From a virus, in the IMG/VR virus record IMGVR_UViG_3300032116_000152, positions 1-64,000 of that record: a stretch of DNA of 64,000 nt. One strand, written 5' to 3'. Below the pieces are notes generated by a model. The model was not told the origin of the DNA, did no database searches, and was given only the letters and a program-made list of their open reading frames with translations. Shown in pieces: positions 27,673 through 35,178 of this stretch (within the stretch, counting starts at the first letter, position 1; every line of letters begins with the position of its first letter). The translations under genes were made by a program, and so were the position numbers.

Positions 27673-29565
27673 TTAGTTTTCTAGGTCCAAAATATTACTT
27701 TCGTCTAATAAAGAACCAGTTGGTTCTTGGTTTTCCATTAAGACTTTCTTACTTGGCTTTTTTAAGTTTGCAACTAATGCCTGAACTTCTTTAGTAAGTG
27801 CCAACGGAGACTTTCTTTTATCATTTCGTTGTTTACTGACCGTCAACGAACCCATATTTTCTTTGTGTCCGAGTGGGTCACGACCACGTGGGTGACTGTC
27901 TTGACCAAATTTCATTCCTGTTTTTGGACGGCCCATCTTAGCTTCTTCTAATTCAGCTTCTTCATCACCGTATCCTTCCAACTCACTTTCCTCACCACCA
28001 TCTTCTAATGAGGCCAAAATACTATCAACATCAGAAACTTGTTGTTCCTCTTCTTCGGTTGGTGGTGCTTCATCTGTTGCTGGTTGTTCACCTGTAGCAC
28101 CTGGTTGTTGTGGTTGTGCTGATTGTTCTAACTGTGCCATACGTTTTACATCTTCTGCAATCTTAGTACGTTCTTCCACGATTTCATCATCAGATAATTC
28201 AAGAATATTATGGTATATCCATTCTTGTGATAACATCTTACTGTTCATAATAGATTCTGCAACCCCAATCTTTTCCTTCCATAAGTTTAACTTTTCTTGT
28301 TCATAGACAATTGATGGGTTGGTCAACGATAATTCAAAGTCTATCAAATCTTCATCAGTAAATCCTTGAACGTATAAGTGGATAATTGCAATCTTGGTGA
28401 GTTCTGACACCATAATACGTTGGATACGTTCTATAGTACGTGCGAAACGTACATCTTGTGCCGCCAATGTTGCCTTACCACTTAAATCTTCTTCGTATCC
28501 TAAGAATGCTTTTGGTACCTTGAATGCTGCCATTAACTTATTACGGAGGTATTCAATATCTTCGATAGCATTAAATTGTAGACCTGGAAGGTTTTGGATG
28601 TCTGTTCCAGAATCTTTACCGCGAACAGGAAGATAAAAATCTTCTGTGATATTTTGCATATTATAACGAAGATTATAATCACCAGTTGCAGGATCTACCA
28701 ATGGTGTTTTCTTCATTCTATCCATAATACGATTCATAAACGTATCGATTTCTGCTGGTGGGATATTACCGATATCAATTAAAATCTTACGCTTATCTGC
28801 CGCTCTCATAATACGATGAATTAACATCGCATCTTCCATCAATTGAAGTTGTTTCCACACACGACGACCACCTTCAACCATTGCCTTACCATATGGAAGG
28901 AAGTTGGTGTCCGAAAGGAGACGGAAGTGAGCTATTTCGTAATTATCGAATTCAGTCTTACCTAACGATAAGAAATCGTTTTCAATCTTGAACTTGACTG
29001 AGAATGGATTACCTGGGTCTTGACCTTCGATACGAATAGTTTCATAGACAGAAAGGGGTAATACATTTACAATTCCAAATTCTGGGTCTATGTCTAGGAA
29101 TAAAAAGAAATCACCATACTTGACCATATTACGAATCCAAGGCCACATATTGAATTCCACATTCAATACATCATAGAATAAGTTATGTAAGATTTCTTGT
29201 ATTTGTGTATTCTTCGAATGAATGGTAAGGAGATTACCAAATTCATCTTTGGTGGTTGATTCGTCAGCATAGATGTCCATCACCGATGAAATAATGGGGT
29301 CATTATCCATCATATCATAATCACGGAACAATTGCAAGCGGGAACCTTGGAACGCAGCCGCTGCTTCATATCGTCCATGGGCAGAACCATATCCACCCGT
29401 CATAGAAGAATAGACGCGGTGGTATCTATCAATACCGCGTCTATTGATAAACGATTGAATGTTATCTGTGTCGGCTACTTTAAGTCTTTTTCCACCAACA
29501 TTACGAACTACCGTATTAGTAGAAAATAATTTCTTTAGTCTGCCAAATATGCTGTTATCAGCCAT
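27673..29565 (-). CDS. 20: Portal vertex protein (gp20-like)
   Basis: A 630-residue portal (T4 gp20: 524). Family landmarks: NDPIISSVMDIYADESTT, FNMWPWIRNMVKYGDFFLFLDI, the stem/clip region with LMEDAMLIHRIMRAADKRKI, YLRNKLMAAFKVPKAFLGYEEDLSGKATLAAQDVRFARTIERIQ, and LNLWKEKIGVAESI. The C-terminal ~130 residues form an acidic and low-complexity extension (VDSILASLEDGGEESELEG, then GRPKTGMKFGQDSHPRGRDP) not in T4. The dodecamer is the DNA entry channel and prohead initiator. Located directly upstream of core, protease, scaffold and capsid genes, as in T4. Confidence 0.95.
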   Translation of the reverse strand: MADNSIFGRLKKLFSTNTVVRNVGGKRLKVADTDNIQSFINRRGIDRYHRVYSSMTGGYGSAHGRYEAAAAFQGSRLQLFRDYDMMDNDPIISSVMDIYADESTTKDEFGNLLTIHSKNTQIQEILHNLFYDVLNVEFNMWPWIRNMVKYGDFFLFLDIDPEFGIVNVLPLSVYETIRIEGQDPGNPFSVKFKIENDFLSLGKTEFDNYEIAHFRLLSDTNFLPYGKAMVEGGRRVWKQLQLMEDAMLIHRIMRAADKRKILIDIGNIPPAEIDTFMNRIMDRMKKTPLVDPATGDYNLRYNMQNITEDFYLPVRGKDSGTDIQNLPGLQFNAIEDIEYLRNKLMAAFKVPKAFLGYEEDLSGKATLAAQDVRFARTIERIQRIMVSELTKIAIIHLYVQGFTDEDLIDFELSLTNPSIVYEQEKLNLWKEKIGVAESIMNSKMLSQEWIYHNILELSDDEIVEERTKIAEDVKRMAQLEQSAQPQQPGATGEQPATDEAPPTEEEEQQVSDVDSILASLEDGGEESELEGYGDEEAELEEAKMGRPKTGMKFGQDSHPRGRDPLGHKENMGSLTVSKQRNDKRKSPLALTKEVQALVANLKKPSKKVLMENQEPTGSLLDESNILDLEN

Positions 29566-29579
29566 AACCCCTCAACTTG

Positions 29580-29930
29580 TTAGTAGATATACAATTCGTC
29601 TATTGACTTGATAACCATTTCAACGATGTGTGTATCTAATCCCTTAGCTGGTTTCTTCAATAGACTATTTAATGCTTCACGTAAATCACGAGCTGGCATT
29701 ACTACGGTTGCCAATTCGGTCATATGCCATTCTGACATTGTGTTGTAGTTGTATGGTATTTCATTGACCTTGGTGATTCCTGCAAGTAATTCTGCGGTTA
29801 GTTTTGCCAACTTTTCTTCTTGAGCTTCTTTAAGGGTTGGAGTTAACTTTTCAAGTAATGCGACCAAACGCATTGAGTTGATGCGGTTTTCCTTACCTGC
29901 TTCTGTGATTAAATCTGTGAGCTTAATCAT
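29580..29930 (-). CDS. Small protein with capsid-targeting-like N-terminus
   Basis: A 116-residue protein starting at MIKLTDLITEAGKENR; GGGAG lies upstream of this ATG, and a longer frame would overlap the neighbour heavily. The first ten residues MIKLTDLITE|A match the shared N-terminal peptide of this gene cluster, ending in I-x-E followed by Ala, the preferred T4 gp21 cleavage context. The remainder is helical (MRLVALLEKLTPTLKEAQEEKLAKLTAELLAGI; C-terminal HIVEMVIKSIDELYIY). No enzymatic motif. It overlaps the upstream gene by 8 bases. A capsid-internal or core protein is my inference. Confidence 0.6.
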   Translation of the reverse strand: MIKLTDLITEAGKENRINSMRLVALLEKLTPTLKEAQEEKLAKLTAELLAGITKVNEIPYNYNTMSEWHMTELATVVMPARDLREALNSLLKKPAKGLDTHIVEMVIKSIDELYIY

Positions 29931-30243
29931 GCTTTTTCTCCCTATCCAATGCTGTTCGCATTTTTTTAACATCTTGTGGTTTTGGTGCTGCGTTGATTGC
30001 CCCACCAGGTCCAACTAGTTGTTCATGCTTCTTTTCTACGTACTTCATTAATAATGAATAATACTTCGGGTTTTCTTTCAAGTGTGCTGCTGCGATTTTT
30101 GCAGTCTTGACCACGTTTCCGTTGGTCACATCTTGGTGTTCCAACTCAACATTCATCCCTAAAAAGAATTCTGTTGGATTAAACTTATAACCCATTTTAT
30201 CTAATATCTTGTCGGATTGTTCCCGTGAGATTTTCTTTTTCAT
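29923..30243 (-). CDS. DUF5661-like protein
   Basis: A 106-residue protein; start chosen at MKKKISREQSDKIL, one base after the upstream stop (TAATATG). The sequence LDKMGYKFNPTEFFLGMNVELEHQD-VTNGN with KTAKIAAAHLKENPKYYSLLMKYVE follows the DUF5661 pattern (F-P-E-F-GM-VELEH, then IAxAHLKE-P-YY). The function of that family is unknown; it is frequent in phages and their environmental relatives. The family name is from memory and should be checked. It sits in the cluster of small head-region proteins. Confidence 0.65.
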   Translation of the reverse strand: MKKKISREQSDKILDKMGYKFNPTEFFLGMNVELEHQDVTNGNVVKTAKIAAAHLKENPKYYSLLMKYVEKKHEQLVGPGGAINAAPKPQDVKKMRTALDREKKHD

Positions 30244-30244
30244 A

Positions 30245-30814
30245 TTACCAGGTACGACATGCCCAGTAACGAGCTTTTGTTCTTGGACCTGGATTATCAC
30301 AATTGTGTCTTGCACGGAACGACTTACGACGAGAAGGGATATTTTTTTTAATCTTCATTGTCTTTTCACCTCGACGTTTTGCCGAAGTTCCACCATGACC
30401 AAAATTAACCTTCTTAATATTTCCACTCTTTGGGTCTTTGACGAACACCTTAAACTTCTTAACATCACCTCTCATAATCTTACCGAGAGCAACCTTACGA
30501 CCACGATATTCTGCTTCACCGAGTTGATTTTCGTGTAATCCTTCAAGAACTTCAATAAGACATTCTGTGCAGTATTCACCATCGTTTATTTCATCTTCGT
30601 GACCTGAAACGTGTGTTTCCGAGCCGAATTGGTCACGTTCATTATCTTGGTCTGGCTTGAAATCACTATCCGATGTAACATCACTTTCTGGACGATGATA
30701 AAGTTCTTCTACTGGAACGCAGTTGGGAACCATCTTACCGTTCTTTTCCTTCATACCAACTTGCTTATATCCTTCCCAACAACCTTCGCAAAGAATATCA
30801 GTTAATCTAATCAT
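30245..30814 (-). CDS. Small basic protein with capsid-targeting-like N-terminus
   Basis: A 189-residue protein starting at MIRLTDILCEGCWEG, with GAGAG just upstream; the longer frame would run into the neighbouring gene. It begins with the cluster's shared peptide ending L-C-E|G. There follow an acidic middle (about 35-75), a CTEC pair, and a basic C-terminal half: KVALGKIMRGDVKKFKVFVKD, a VNFGHGG segment, then PSRRKSFRARHNCDNPGPRTKARYWACRTW. This arginine-rich, Cys-containing tail is common in small proteins of T4-like aquatic phages, with no known function. DNA binding inside the head would suit its charge. Confidence 0.62.
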   Translation of the reverse strand: MIRLTDILCEGCWEGYKQVGMKEKNGKMVPNCVPVEELYHRPESDVTSDSDFKPDQDNERDQFGSETHVSGHEDEINDGEYCTECLIEVLEGLHENQLGEAEYRGRKVALGKIMRGDVKKFKVFVKDPKSGNIKKVNFGHGGTSAKRRGEKTMKIKKNIPSRRKSFRARHNCDNPGPRTKARYWACRTW

Positions 30815-30836
30815 TTTCTCTCTCAAAGTCAAGAGT

Positions 30837-31160
30837 TTATTTCTTTTTAAAGGTAGAAACCATTGTTGGTTTTCCACCTGGATTTCCTGCTTTTCTCTTT
30901 CTAACTACAGCCGAACGTTTTTCACCTTTACTCATCGCTGCTGCGGAACGAGCGGGACGACACTTTGGATATTTTGCACTACCACCCTTTCGCTCTTTCT
31001 TACCAGCCGAAGCACCGCATGGTGGATGTTTTCCTTTTTTATCTTTGCGAGAAATATCTACCCATTTTTGACGAAGCCATTTACCAAGATTACCTTTGGT
31101 TTTATACTTTTCGTCAAGTTCAGTTACAACTTCGTCTAAAAGGTCAGTTAAAAGAATCAT
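30837..31160 (-). CDS. Small basic DUF5872-like protein with capsid-targeting-like N-terminus
   Basis: A 107-residue, strongly basic protein. N-terminus MILLTDLLDE|V is the shared cluster peptide ending L-x-E. The rest has KWLRQKWVDISRKDKKGKHPPCG, KYPKCRPARSAAAMSKGEKRSAVVRKRKAGNPGGKP, a pattern I associate with DUF5872 (KWV-I, P-CG, KCxP, SKxEKxxAVRRKR). The start overlaps the Dps-like gene's stop (ATGA). Lys/Arg content suggests nucleic-acid binding; a capsid-internal role is inferred. Confidence 0.65.
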   Translation of the reverse strand: MILLTDLLDEVVTELDEKYKTKGNLGKWLRQKWVDISRKDKKGKHPPCGASAGKKERKGGSAKYPKCRPARSAAAMSKGEKRSAVVRKRKAGNPGGKPTMVSTFKKK

Positions 31161-31519
31161 TTTAAATATTTTAACTTATAGATAGTGGAATTCACCAACG
31201 CTGAGATTTCATCAACAATATTATTAAGGTCACCATCTTGTGGTAGTCCCTTACGAACACTATCAATATAGGTTGATAATCCAGTAAAATACTTAATTAC
31301 TTCATCGTTTTCAAAGTATTGTTTTTGTGGAGTATAACCACGGATAATTCCATAGCGACCTTGGCAAGTTTCTGCGTAGCTATCAACCAACCCTACAACT
31401 GCATCATAATAATCGTTTAATGCTTTGTGAACGGCATACGATGATGTTTGGAGATGAAAGATATGTGCTTGGTCACGACTATTGAATAGTGTGGATAAAA
31501 ACTTGGCTACAGTTTCCAT
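31157..31519 (-). CDS. Dps/ferritin-like protein with intact ferroxidase motif
   Basis: A 120-residue helical protein. Four residues fall at exact Dps spacing: H19-x11-H31-x14-D46-x3-E50, the same as His51, His63, Asp78 and Glu82 of E. coli Dps, and neighbouring letters also agree (AH ... AVH ... D-x-x-AE). Dps proteins form 12-mers that bind DNA, oxidise iron with peroxide and protect DNA. This one is shorter than usual (150-170), lacking a long basic N-terminal tail; the C-terminal helix is LNNIVDEISALVNSTIYKLKYLK. It may correspond to a phage DUF. It overlaps both neighbours (TAATG, ATGA) in the head cluster. Iron oxidation is predicted, not shown. Confidence 0.65.
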   Translation of the reverse strand: METVAKFLSTLFNSRDQAHIFHLQTSSYAVHKALNDYYDAVVGLVDSYAETCQGRYGIIRGYTPQKQYFENDEVIKYFTGLSTYIDSVRKGLPQDGDLNNIVDEISALVNSTIYKLKYLK

Positions 31520-31989
31520 TACATTGTTCCCGATGGTGCTGGAACTGCACCTGCTGCTCCAGGAACTTCAGCTGTACCATTTTGGTCCTTTTCACTACTA
31601 ATATATTGTGCAGCAGATTCAGTATATTCCTTAGCTAAAGAAATTTTATTTTGTACCCATTCTGGTAAGTTGGTGTCGTCTGCCAACATATCATGCAACA
31701 TTTGTGCATTTCTAATAATGGTTTGTAATTGATTCTTTGCCATGTCACCTTCGTAATCATATTCACCAGAATCAACTGCATCTTTAGGTCCGATTTCTTC
31801 CTTTTTTTCCATTGACTTACCGATAGCATCACGGCGAGCTTTTAAATACTTGTCTGATGAATCTTTATCACCATCATTATCGATATCACCATCTTCTTTA
31901 CCAACGGCGTCAAGAGCTTCTTTTACAGCTCCAACTGGCTTATCACCAATTCCCTTGATACCAGCTACCAATCCCATAAGTCTAATCAT
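31519..31989 (-). CDS. Small helical protein with EF-hand/dockerin-like loop
   Basis: A 156-residue protein starting MIRLMGLVAGIKGIG, similar to the cluster's shared start but lacking an L-x-E site. It has a calcium-loop-like DIDNDGDKDSSDKYLKARRDAIGK (about 35-58), whose flank matches the DKMLKAKRDLYKR following the loop of the neighbouring Cys-rich protein. Then a helical region with LQTIIRNAQMLHDMLADDTNLPEWVQNKISLAKEY, of a type common in T4-like phages, and an Ala/Pro/Gly tail. Function unknown. Confidence 0.6.
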   Translation of the reverse strand: MIRLMGLVAGIKGIGDKPVGAVKEALDAVGKEDGDIDNDGDKDSSDKYLKARRDAIGKSMEKKEEIGPKDAVDSGEYDYEGDMAKNQLQTIIRNAQMLHDMLADDTNLPEWVQNKISLAKEYTESAAQYISSEKDQNGTAEVPGAAGAVPAPSGTM

Positions 31990-32007
31990 ATTACTTCTCC
32001 AAAGTGT

Positions 32008-32493
32008 TTAGAGGGATTTTTGTCCCTTCTTTTGTGCCACCAAATATCTCTTATACAAATCACGTTTTGCTTTTAACATTTTATCTATTAAATTTACTTT
32101 TCCATCATTATTTACATCTGCGTCCTCTTGACCCATTGGATCACGTCGCTTGTGTGGTATATGATATTCTTTCTTAGTTTTTCTCCAACCACCACCCATA
32201 CTCTTATACTTCTTTGCTGCCCAAAGGTTAGCGTATGCTGATGGATATACTTTGAACTTGGCACGTGCGGCTGCTTTTGCTCGTGCCCACTTTTCAGGAC
32301 TGGTTGGTGTGTTCTTTTCTAACAACGTTACAATCTCTTCAGCTTTTTGTAATCGTGGATCTTTAAAATCACTCTCTGTTTCTTTATATCCAAATCCAGG
32401 ATATCCCTCTTCTTGTTCTCCACAACCACAATCAGCTTCGTGGAGACAACCGCAATCCTCAAAAATGTAGGTGTAATATTCTTTATATTCCAT
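32008..32493 (-). CDS. Small Cys-rich basic protein with EF-hand-like loop
   Basis: A 161-residue protein. The N-terminus MEYKEYYTYIFE|D contains I-x-E in the right place for a T4-like targeting peptide, followed by a CxC-x5-CxC cluster (C14, C16, C22, C24) that could bind metal. The centre has SPEKWARAKAAARAKFKVYPSAYAN then WAAKKYKSMGGGWRK, a basic module frequent in phage small proteins. The C-terminus has the loop DVNNDGKVNLID and KMLKAKRDLYKRYL. Function unknown; cluster position suggests a head-associated protein. Confidence 0.6.
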   Translation of the reverse strand: MEYKEYYTYIFEDCGCLHEADCGCGEQEEGYPGFGYKETESDFKDPRLQKAEEIVTLLEKNTPTSPEKWARAKAAARAKFKVYPSAYANLWAAKKYKSMGGGWRKTKKEYHIPHKRRDPMGQEDADVNNDGKVNLIDKMLKAKRDLYKRYLVAQKKGQKSL

Positions 32494-32494
32494 A

Positions 32495-32755
32495 TTACTT
32501 ACCTTTACTTTTCTTACTATCTATTGCCTTGTTGGTTGATGCTGCCCAAAGGTATGATTTCCAATCATCACCGAACTTATCCTTAAAATAACGGATAGAA
32601 CGCTTGTTCTTTAACAACTTCTTGCCAATACCATCACGCTTTTTGACTTGGGACTTATCCATTTTACGTGGTGGTTCACGGCGAGCTACGGTGCGTTCTG
32701 CCAATTCCGCTTCTAATTCTTCACGAATAATTTCTAAAAGTTCATCTTTGGTCAT
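32495..32755 (-). CDS. Small basic protein of the head cluster
   Basis: An 86-residue protein with an acidic helical start (MTKDELLEIIREELEAELAERT, holding several (L/I)-x-E sites) and a basic remainder, including RDGIGKKLLKNKRSIRYFKDKFGDDWKSYLWAASTNKAI. The final KFGDDWKSYLWAA-TNKA resembles the PSAYANLWAAKKY module of the next gene. It starts four bases after the 52-residue gene's stop. No function known. Confidence 0.58.
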   Translation of the reverse strand: MTKDELLEIIREELEAELAERTVARREPPRKMDKSQVKKRDGIGKKLLKNKRSIRYFKDKFGDDWKSYLWAASTNKAIDSKKSKGK

Positions 32756-32758
32756 ATC

Positions 32759-32917
32759 TTATACCGGTTTTGATGTTGTTTTCCCACCACGTTTACGCTT
32801 TCTACGTCCAGCGCAATGTGCTTTTTGGCTGAAACCCTTTGGATTACTACAATTTATGGACTTTTTGTATCTGTTTGTCCATTTTTCTGTCAACAAAATA
32901 TCAACTAATTTAATCAT
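32759..32917 (-). CDS. 52-residue basic protein with capsid-targeting-like N-terminus
   Basis: A short gene of 52 codons plus stop, starting MIKLVDILLTEKWTNRYKK. It has the shared N-terminal peptide ending L-T-E11|K, then a basic domain with SINCSNPKGFSQKAHCAGRR and a Lys/Arg/Gly tail. The CSNPKGFSQKAHC wording recurs in small proteins of other T4-like phages (from memory). GGAT precedes the start, a good promoter-like box lies 26 bases upstream, and the gene fits exactly between the box and the next gene, all of which support its reality. Confidence 0.7.
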   Translation of the reverse strand: MIKLVDILLTEKWTNRYKKSINCSNPKGFSQKAHCAGRRKRKRGGKTTSKPV

Positions 32918-32943
32918 AGATAAATCCAATAAAAACACTACAT

Positions 32944-32951
32944 TATAAATA
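32944..32951 (-). promoter_or_regulatory. Late-promoter-like box CTATTTATA before the head cargo cluster
   Basis: The sense strand reads CACTATTTATAATGTAG, 26 bases before the 52-residue gene and immediately after the terminase stop. It could drive the whole small-protein cluster and portal. Inferred. Confidence 0.55.
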
Positions 32952-32956
32952 GTGTA

Positions 32957-34543
32957 TTATCCTAGTAACCACCTAATATCTTCCTTTCCAGTTCCAACTT
33001 GCATCTCGTATGGATTTTGTGCTCTGTCTCTGTTTGTGTAGATGTGACCGACCACATTATACTTGGCCTTGTCTAACGCCATCTTCGTCAGTTCTATACC
33101 TTCCTGACGCAAACGGAGGGCAGTATCACGAACCCACAGACCAATACATAATGCCATTGTCAAGTCATCATTATAACCAGATAATGCTTCTGGTCTACCA
33201 TTCTTCCAAATAAATGTTTCTAATTCAGCACACATTCTTGCTGACCTAATAGTAAAACTATTTTCTAACATATATTCTTTTAATCGTGCAATAACTAACG
33301 GACGAGTACGTTGTGATGTGGTGAATCCAGGAACCATTTGCCGTTCCTCTGCTCTATATCGTCCTGTCATTTGATGTTCTACGTCAACATATTGTAAATC
33401 TTTGGACATATAAAAGAGATTTTTATATCCACGATCAATAATTTGTTGCACAGCGTTCCATCCTATACTACTATTTTCTGGGATGAGTAGTGCGTCATTA
33501 TATTCGGTTGCGATAGATACCAACATATTACCAAACTGCTTAGTTTCTACCTTTCCTCTGTATTCTGCTACTTGGGTAGACGATTCTACATCTATTACGT
33601 GAAATGCCGAATAGTCCTCACCATCTCCACGAGCAACGTCAGCACAGACAATGTATGACCGACCAGGTTGTGCATATTCCCATACCCATAAGTTTCCGTC
33701 AAACCCACCTTTGGTAACTGGTTCTTGAACAAACGATGCTTTGTAAAACTCAATAATTTCTGGCGGAACCACCGTATTACCAGAGAAGATAAATGACGCA
33801 TCGTGTTCTTGTGACGCTTGCATTTCACCCATCAGTTCCGTTTGTCTATCACGCCATGCTTGGTCACGTTCTGGATGAACTCGCCAATCTAATAGAATAG
33901 GATTGAATCCGTTGGTCTTGACCTCCGCTTGTTGCCACATCTTGTGAAAGAAGTTACCCACACCGTTTGGAGTAGAAAGTAATATTGCTTTACCACCCGT
34001 TGATAATGTGGATGATGCTGCCGTCCAGATGATATCTGCGTCATCGATGAATGCAGCTTCATCGAGAATAAGAAGAGACAATGCTTCAGAACGTCCTGCG
34101 TCTGGTGATGATGCCACCGCTTTAATCTGTGAGCCGTTAGAAAATTGGAGTGATAGCTTATTATCCGTGACTACTTCACCACGTAACCATGTTGGGAGGT
34201 TTTGATGCATGAACTTAACTTTGGTAACTAAGTTCTTTGCGGTTTCTTGTTTAGTTGCGATAACAAGGATATTCTTATCTTTATGGAACAACATTAACCA
34301 CAGAGCGTATCCTGCGACCAATGTAGAAATACCAATCTGACGGCCTTTGAGAACGATATTATAATCACTTTTCTCGAAGTCATATAAAGCGTTTTTTTGA
34401 TATTTGTATAAATCAAACAACACCCGACCACGAATCGGGTGTTGAATGTATGAATATTTTGATAAGAAGTAATCTGGCTGTATTGCACACTTCTTATATT
34501 CTTCTTTAATACGTTCACGTAACTGCTGTGCTGTTGCGTTCAT
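32957..34543 (-). CDS. 17: Terminase large subunit (gp17-like)
   Basis: A 528-residue packaging motor (T4 gp17: 610). ATPase domain: a deviant Walker A at residues 66-74 (KGRQIGIST, lacking the usual GK(S/T) lysine), an adenine-region Q just upstream (LYKYQKNALYDF), Walker B LSLLILDEAAF and coupling motif LLSTPNG. Nuclease domain (RNase H fold): CADVARGDGEDYSAF, LIPENSSIGWNA and GYNDDLTMAL supply the acidic residues. It pumps DNA through the portal and cuts concatemers. No small terminase is recognisable in the window. It follows the membrane coiled-coil gene and precedes the cargo cluster. Confidence 0.95.
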   Translation of the reverse strand: MNATAQQLRERIKEEYKKCAIQPDYFLSKYSYIQHPIRGRVLFDLYKYQKNALYDFEKSDYNIVLKGRQIGISTLVAGYALWLMLFHKDKNILVIATKQETAKNLVTKVKFMHQNLPTWLRGEVVTDNKLSLQFSNGSQIKAVASSPDAGRSEALSLLILDEAAFIDDADIIWTAASSTLSTGGKAILLSTPNGVGNFFHKMWQQAEVKTNGFNPILLDWRVHPERDQAWRDRQTELMGEMQASQEHDASFIFSGNTVVPPEIIEFYKASFVQEPVTKGGFDGNLWVWEYAQPGRSYIVCADVARGDGEDYSAFHVIDVESSTQVAEYRGKVETKQFGNMLVSIATEYNDALLIPENSSIGWNAVQQIIDRGYKNLFYMSKDLQYVDVEHQMTGRYRAEERQMVPGFTTSQRTRPLVIARLKEYMLENSFTIRSARMCAELETFIWKNGRPEALSGYNDDLTMALCIGLWVRDTALRLRQEGIELTKMALDKAKYNVVGHIYTNRDRAQNPYEMQVGTGKEDIRWLLG

Positions 34544-34550
34544 AATACCT

Positions 34551-35177
34551 CTACTTGATTACGAGAACTCCTGCTCCAAGACCCATTGCTAATCCAACTG
34601 CGAATGATGCCTTACGACTTGGGAGTTTGATACCAAACATACGATTTGGGTTCTTTGGTGCTGGTGGAATAAGATTGATGACCGCTTGGAGACTATCTCC
34701 ACGTATCAATGCCATACGTAGTGCGTTGTCTTTACTTGACAATGCACTTTCTAATTCTTTTACTTGACCACCCTGCACATCAATTGTTTCCTTTTGCTTT
34801 GCAATAATTGAATCTTTGAGTGGTAATAATTGACGAGCTAAAACAAGAGTGTCTAAAAGTGTTTCTTTCATTACTTCTGCACGTTCTTCCATACTCAACG
34901 TTTCATCTCGTAAAGTATTAACTTGACGACTCAATACCTTTGCTCGACTTTCTGCTGCTCGTGACTCGTTATCAGCAACTACAATTTCTGCTTTTAAACT
35001 ATCGGCTAACTCGGTGACTGAATCTGCCTTAGCTTGAAATACTTTGTATTCCGCAATATACTTGTCCACTTCGTCTTGCTTTGAATTACTGACGAAGAAA
35101 AATATAGCTAGTGCTAAACCGAAAAAAATACAAAGATTTACAACGAATGTAGTAATATTATTTGTTATTCTTGACAT
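34551..35177 (-). CDS. Membrane-anchored coiled-coil protein
   Basis: A 208-residue protein; start at MSRITNNITTF (AGGA upstream, TAATATG junction with the preceding stop). One N-terminal membrane segment (FVVNLCIFFGLALAIFFFV, about 10-28), a long coiled coil (about 35-155) and a C-terminal glycine/alanine hydrophobic segment (SFAVGLAMGLGAGVLVIK) preceded by a proline/basic linker. The outline resembles spanin-like or membrane-tethering phage proteins (Rz-type i-spanins have an N-terminal helix and coiled coil), but the C-terminal hydrophobic stretch is unusual for those. Function unknown. Confidence 0.55.
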   Translation of the reverse strand: MSRITNNITTFVVNLCIFFGLALAIFFFVSNSKQDEVDKYIAEYKVFQAKADSVTELADSLKAEIVVADNESRAAESRAKVLSRQVNTLRDETLSMEERAEVMKETLLDTLVLARQLLPLKDSIIAKQKETIDVQGGQVKELESALSSKDNALRMALIRGDSLQAVINLIPPAPKNPNRMFGIKLPSRKASFAVGLAMGLGAGVLVIK

Positions 35178-35178
35178 A

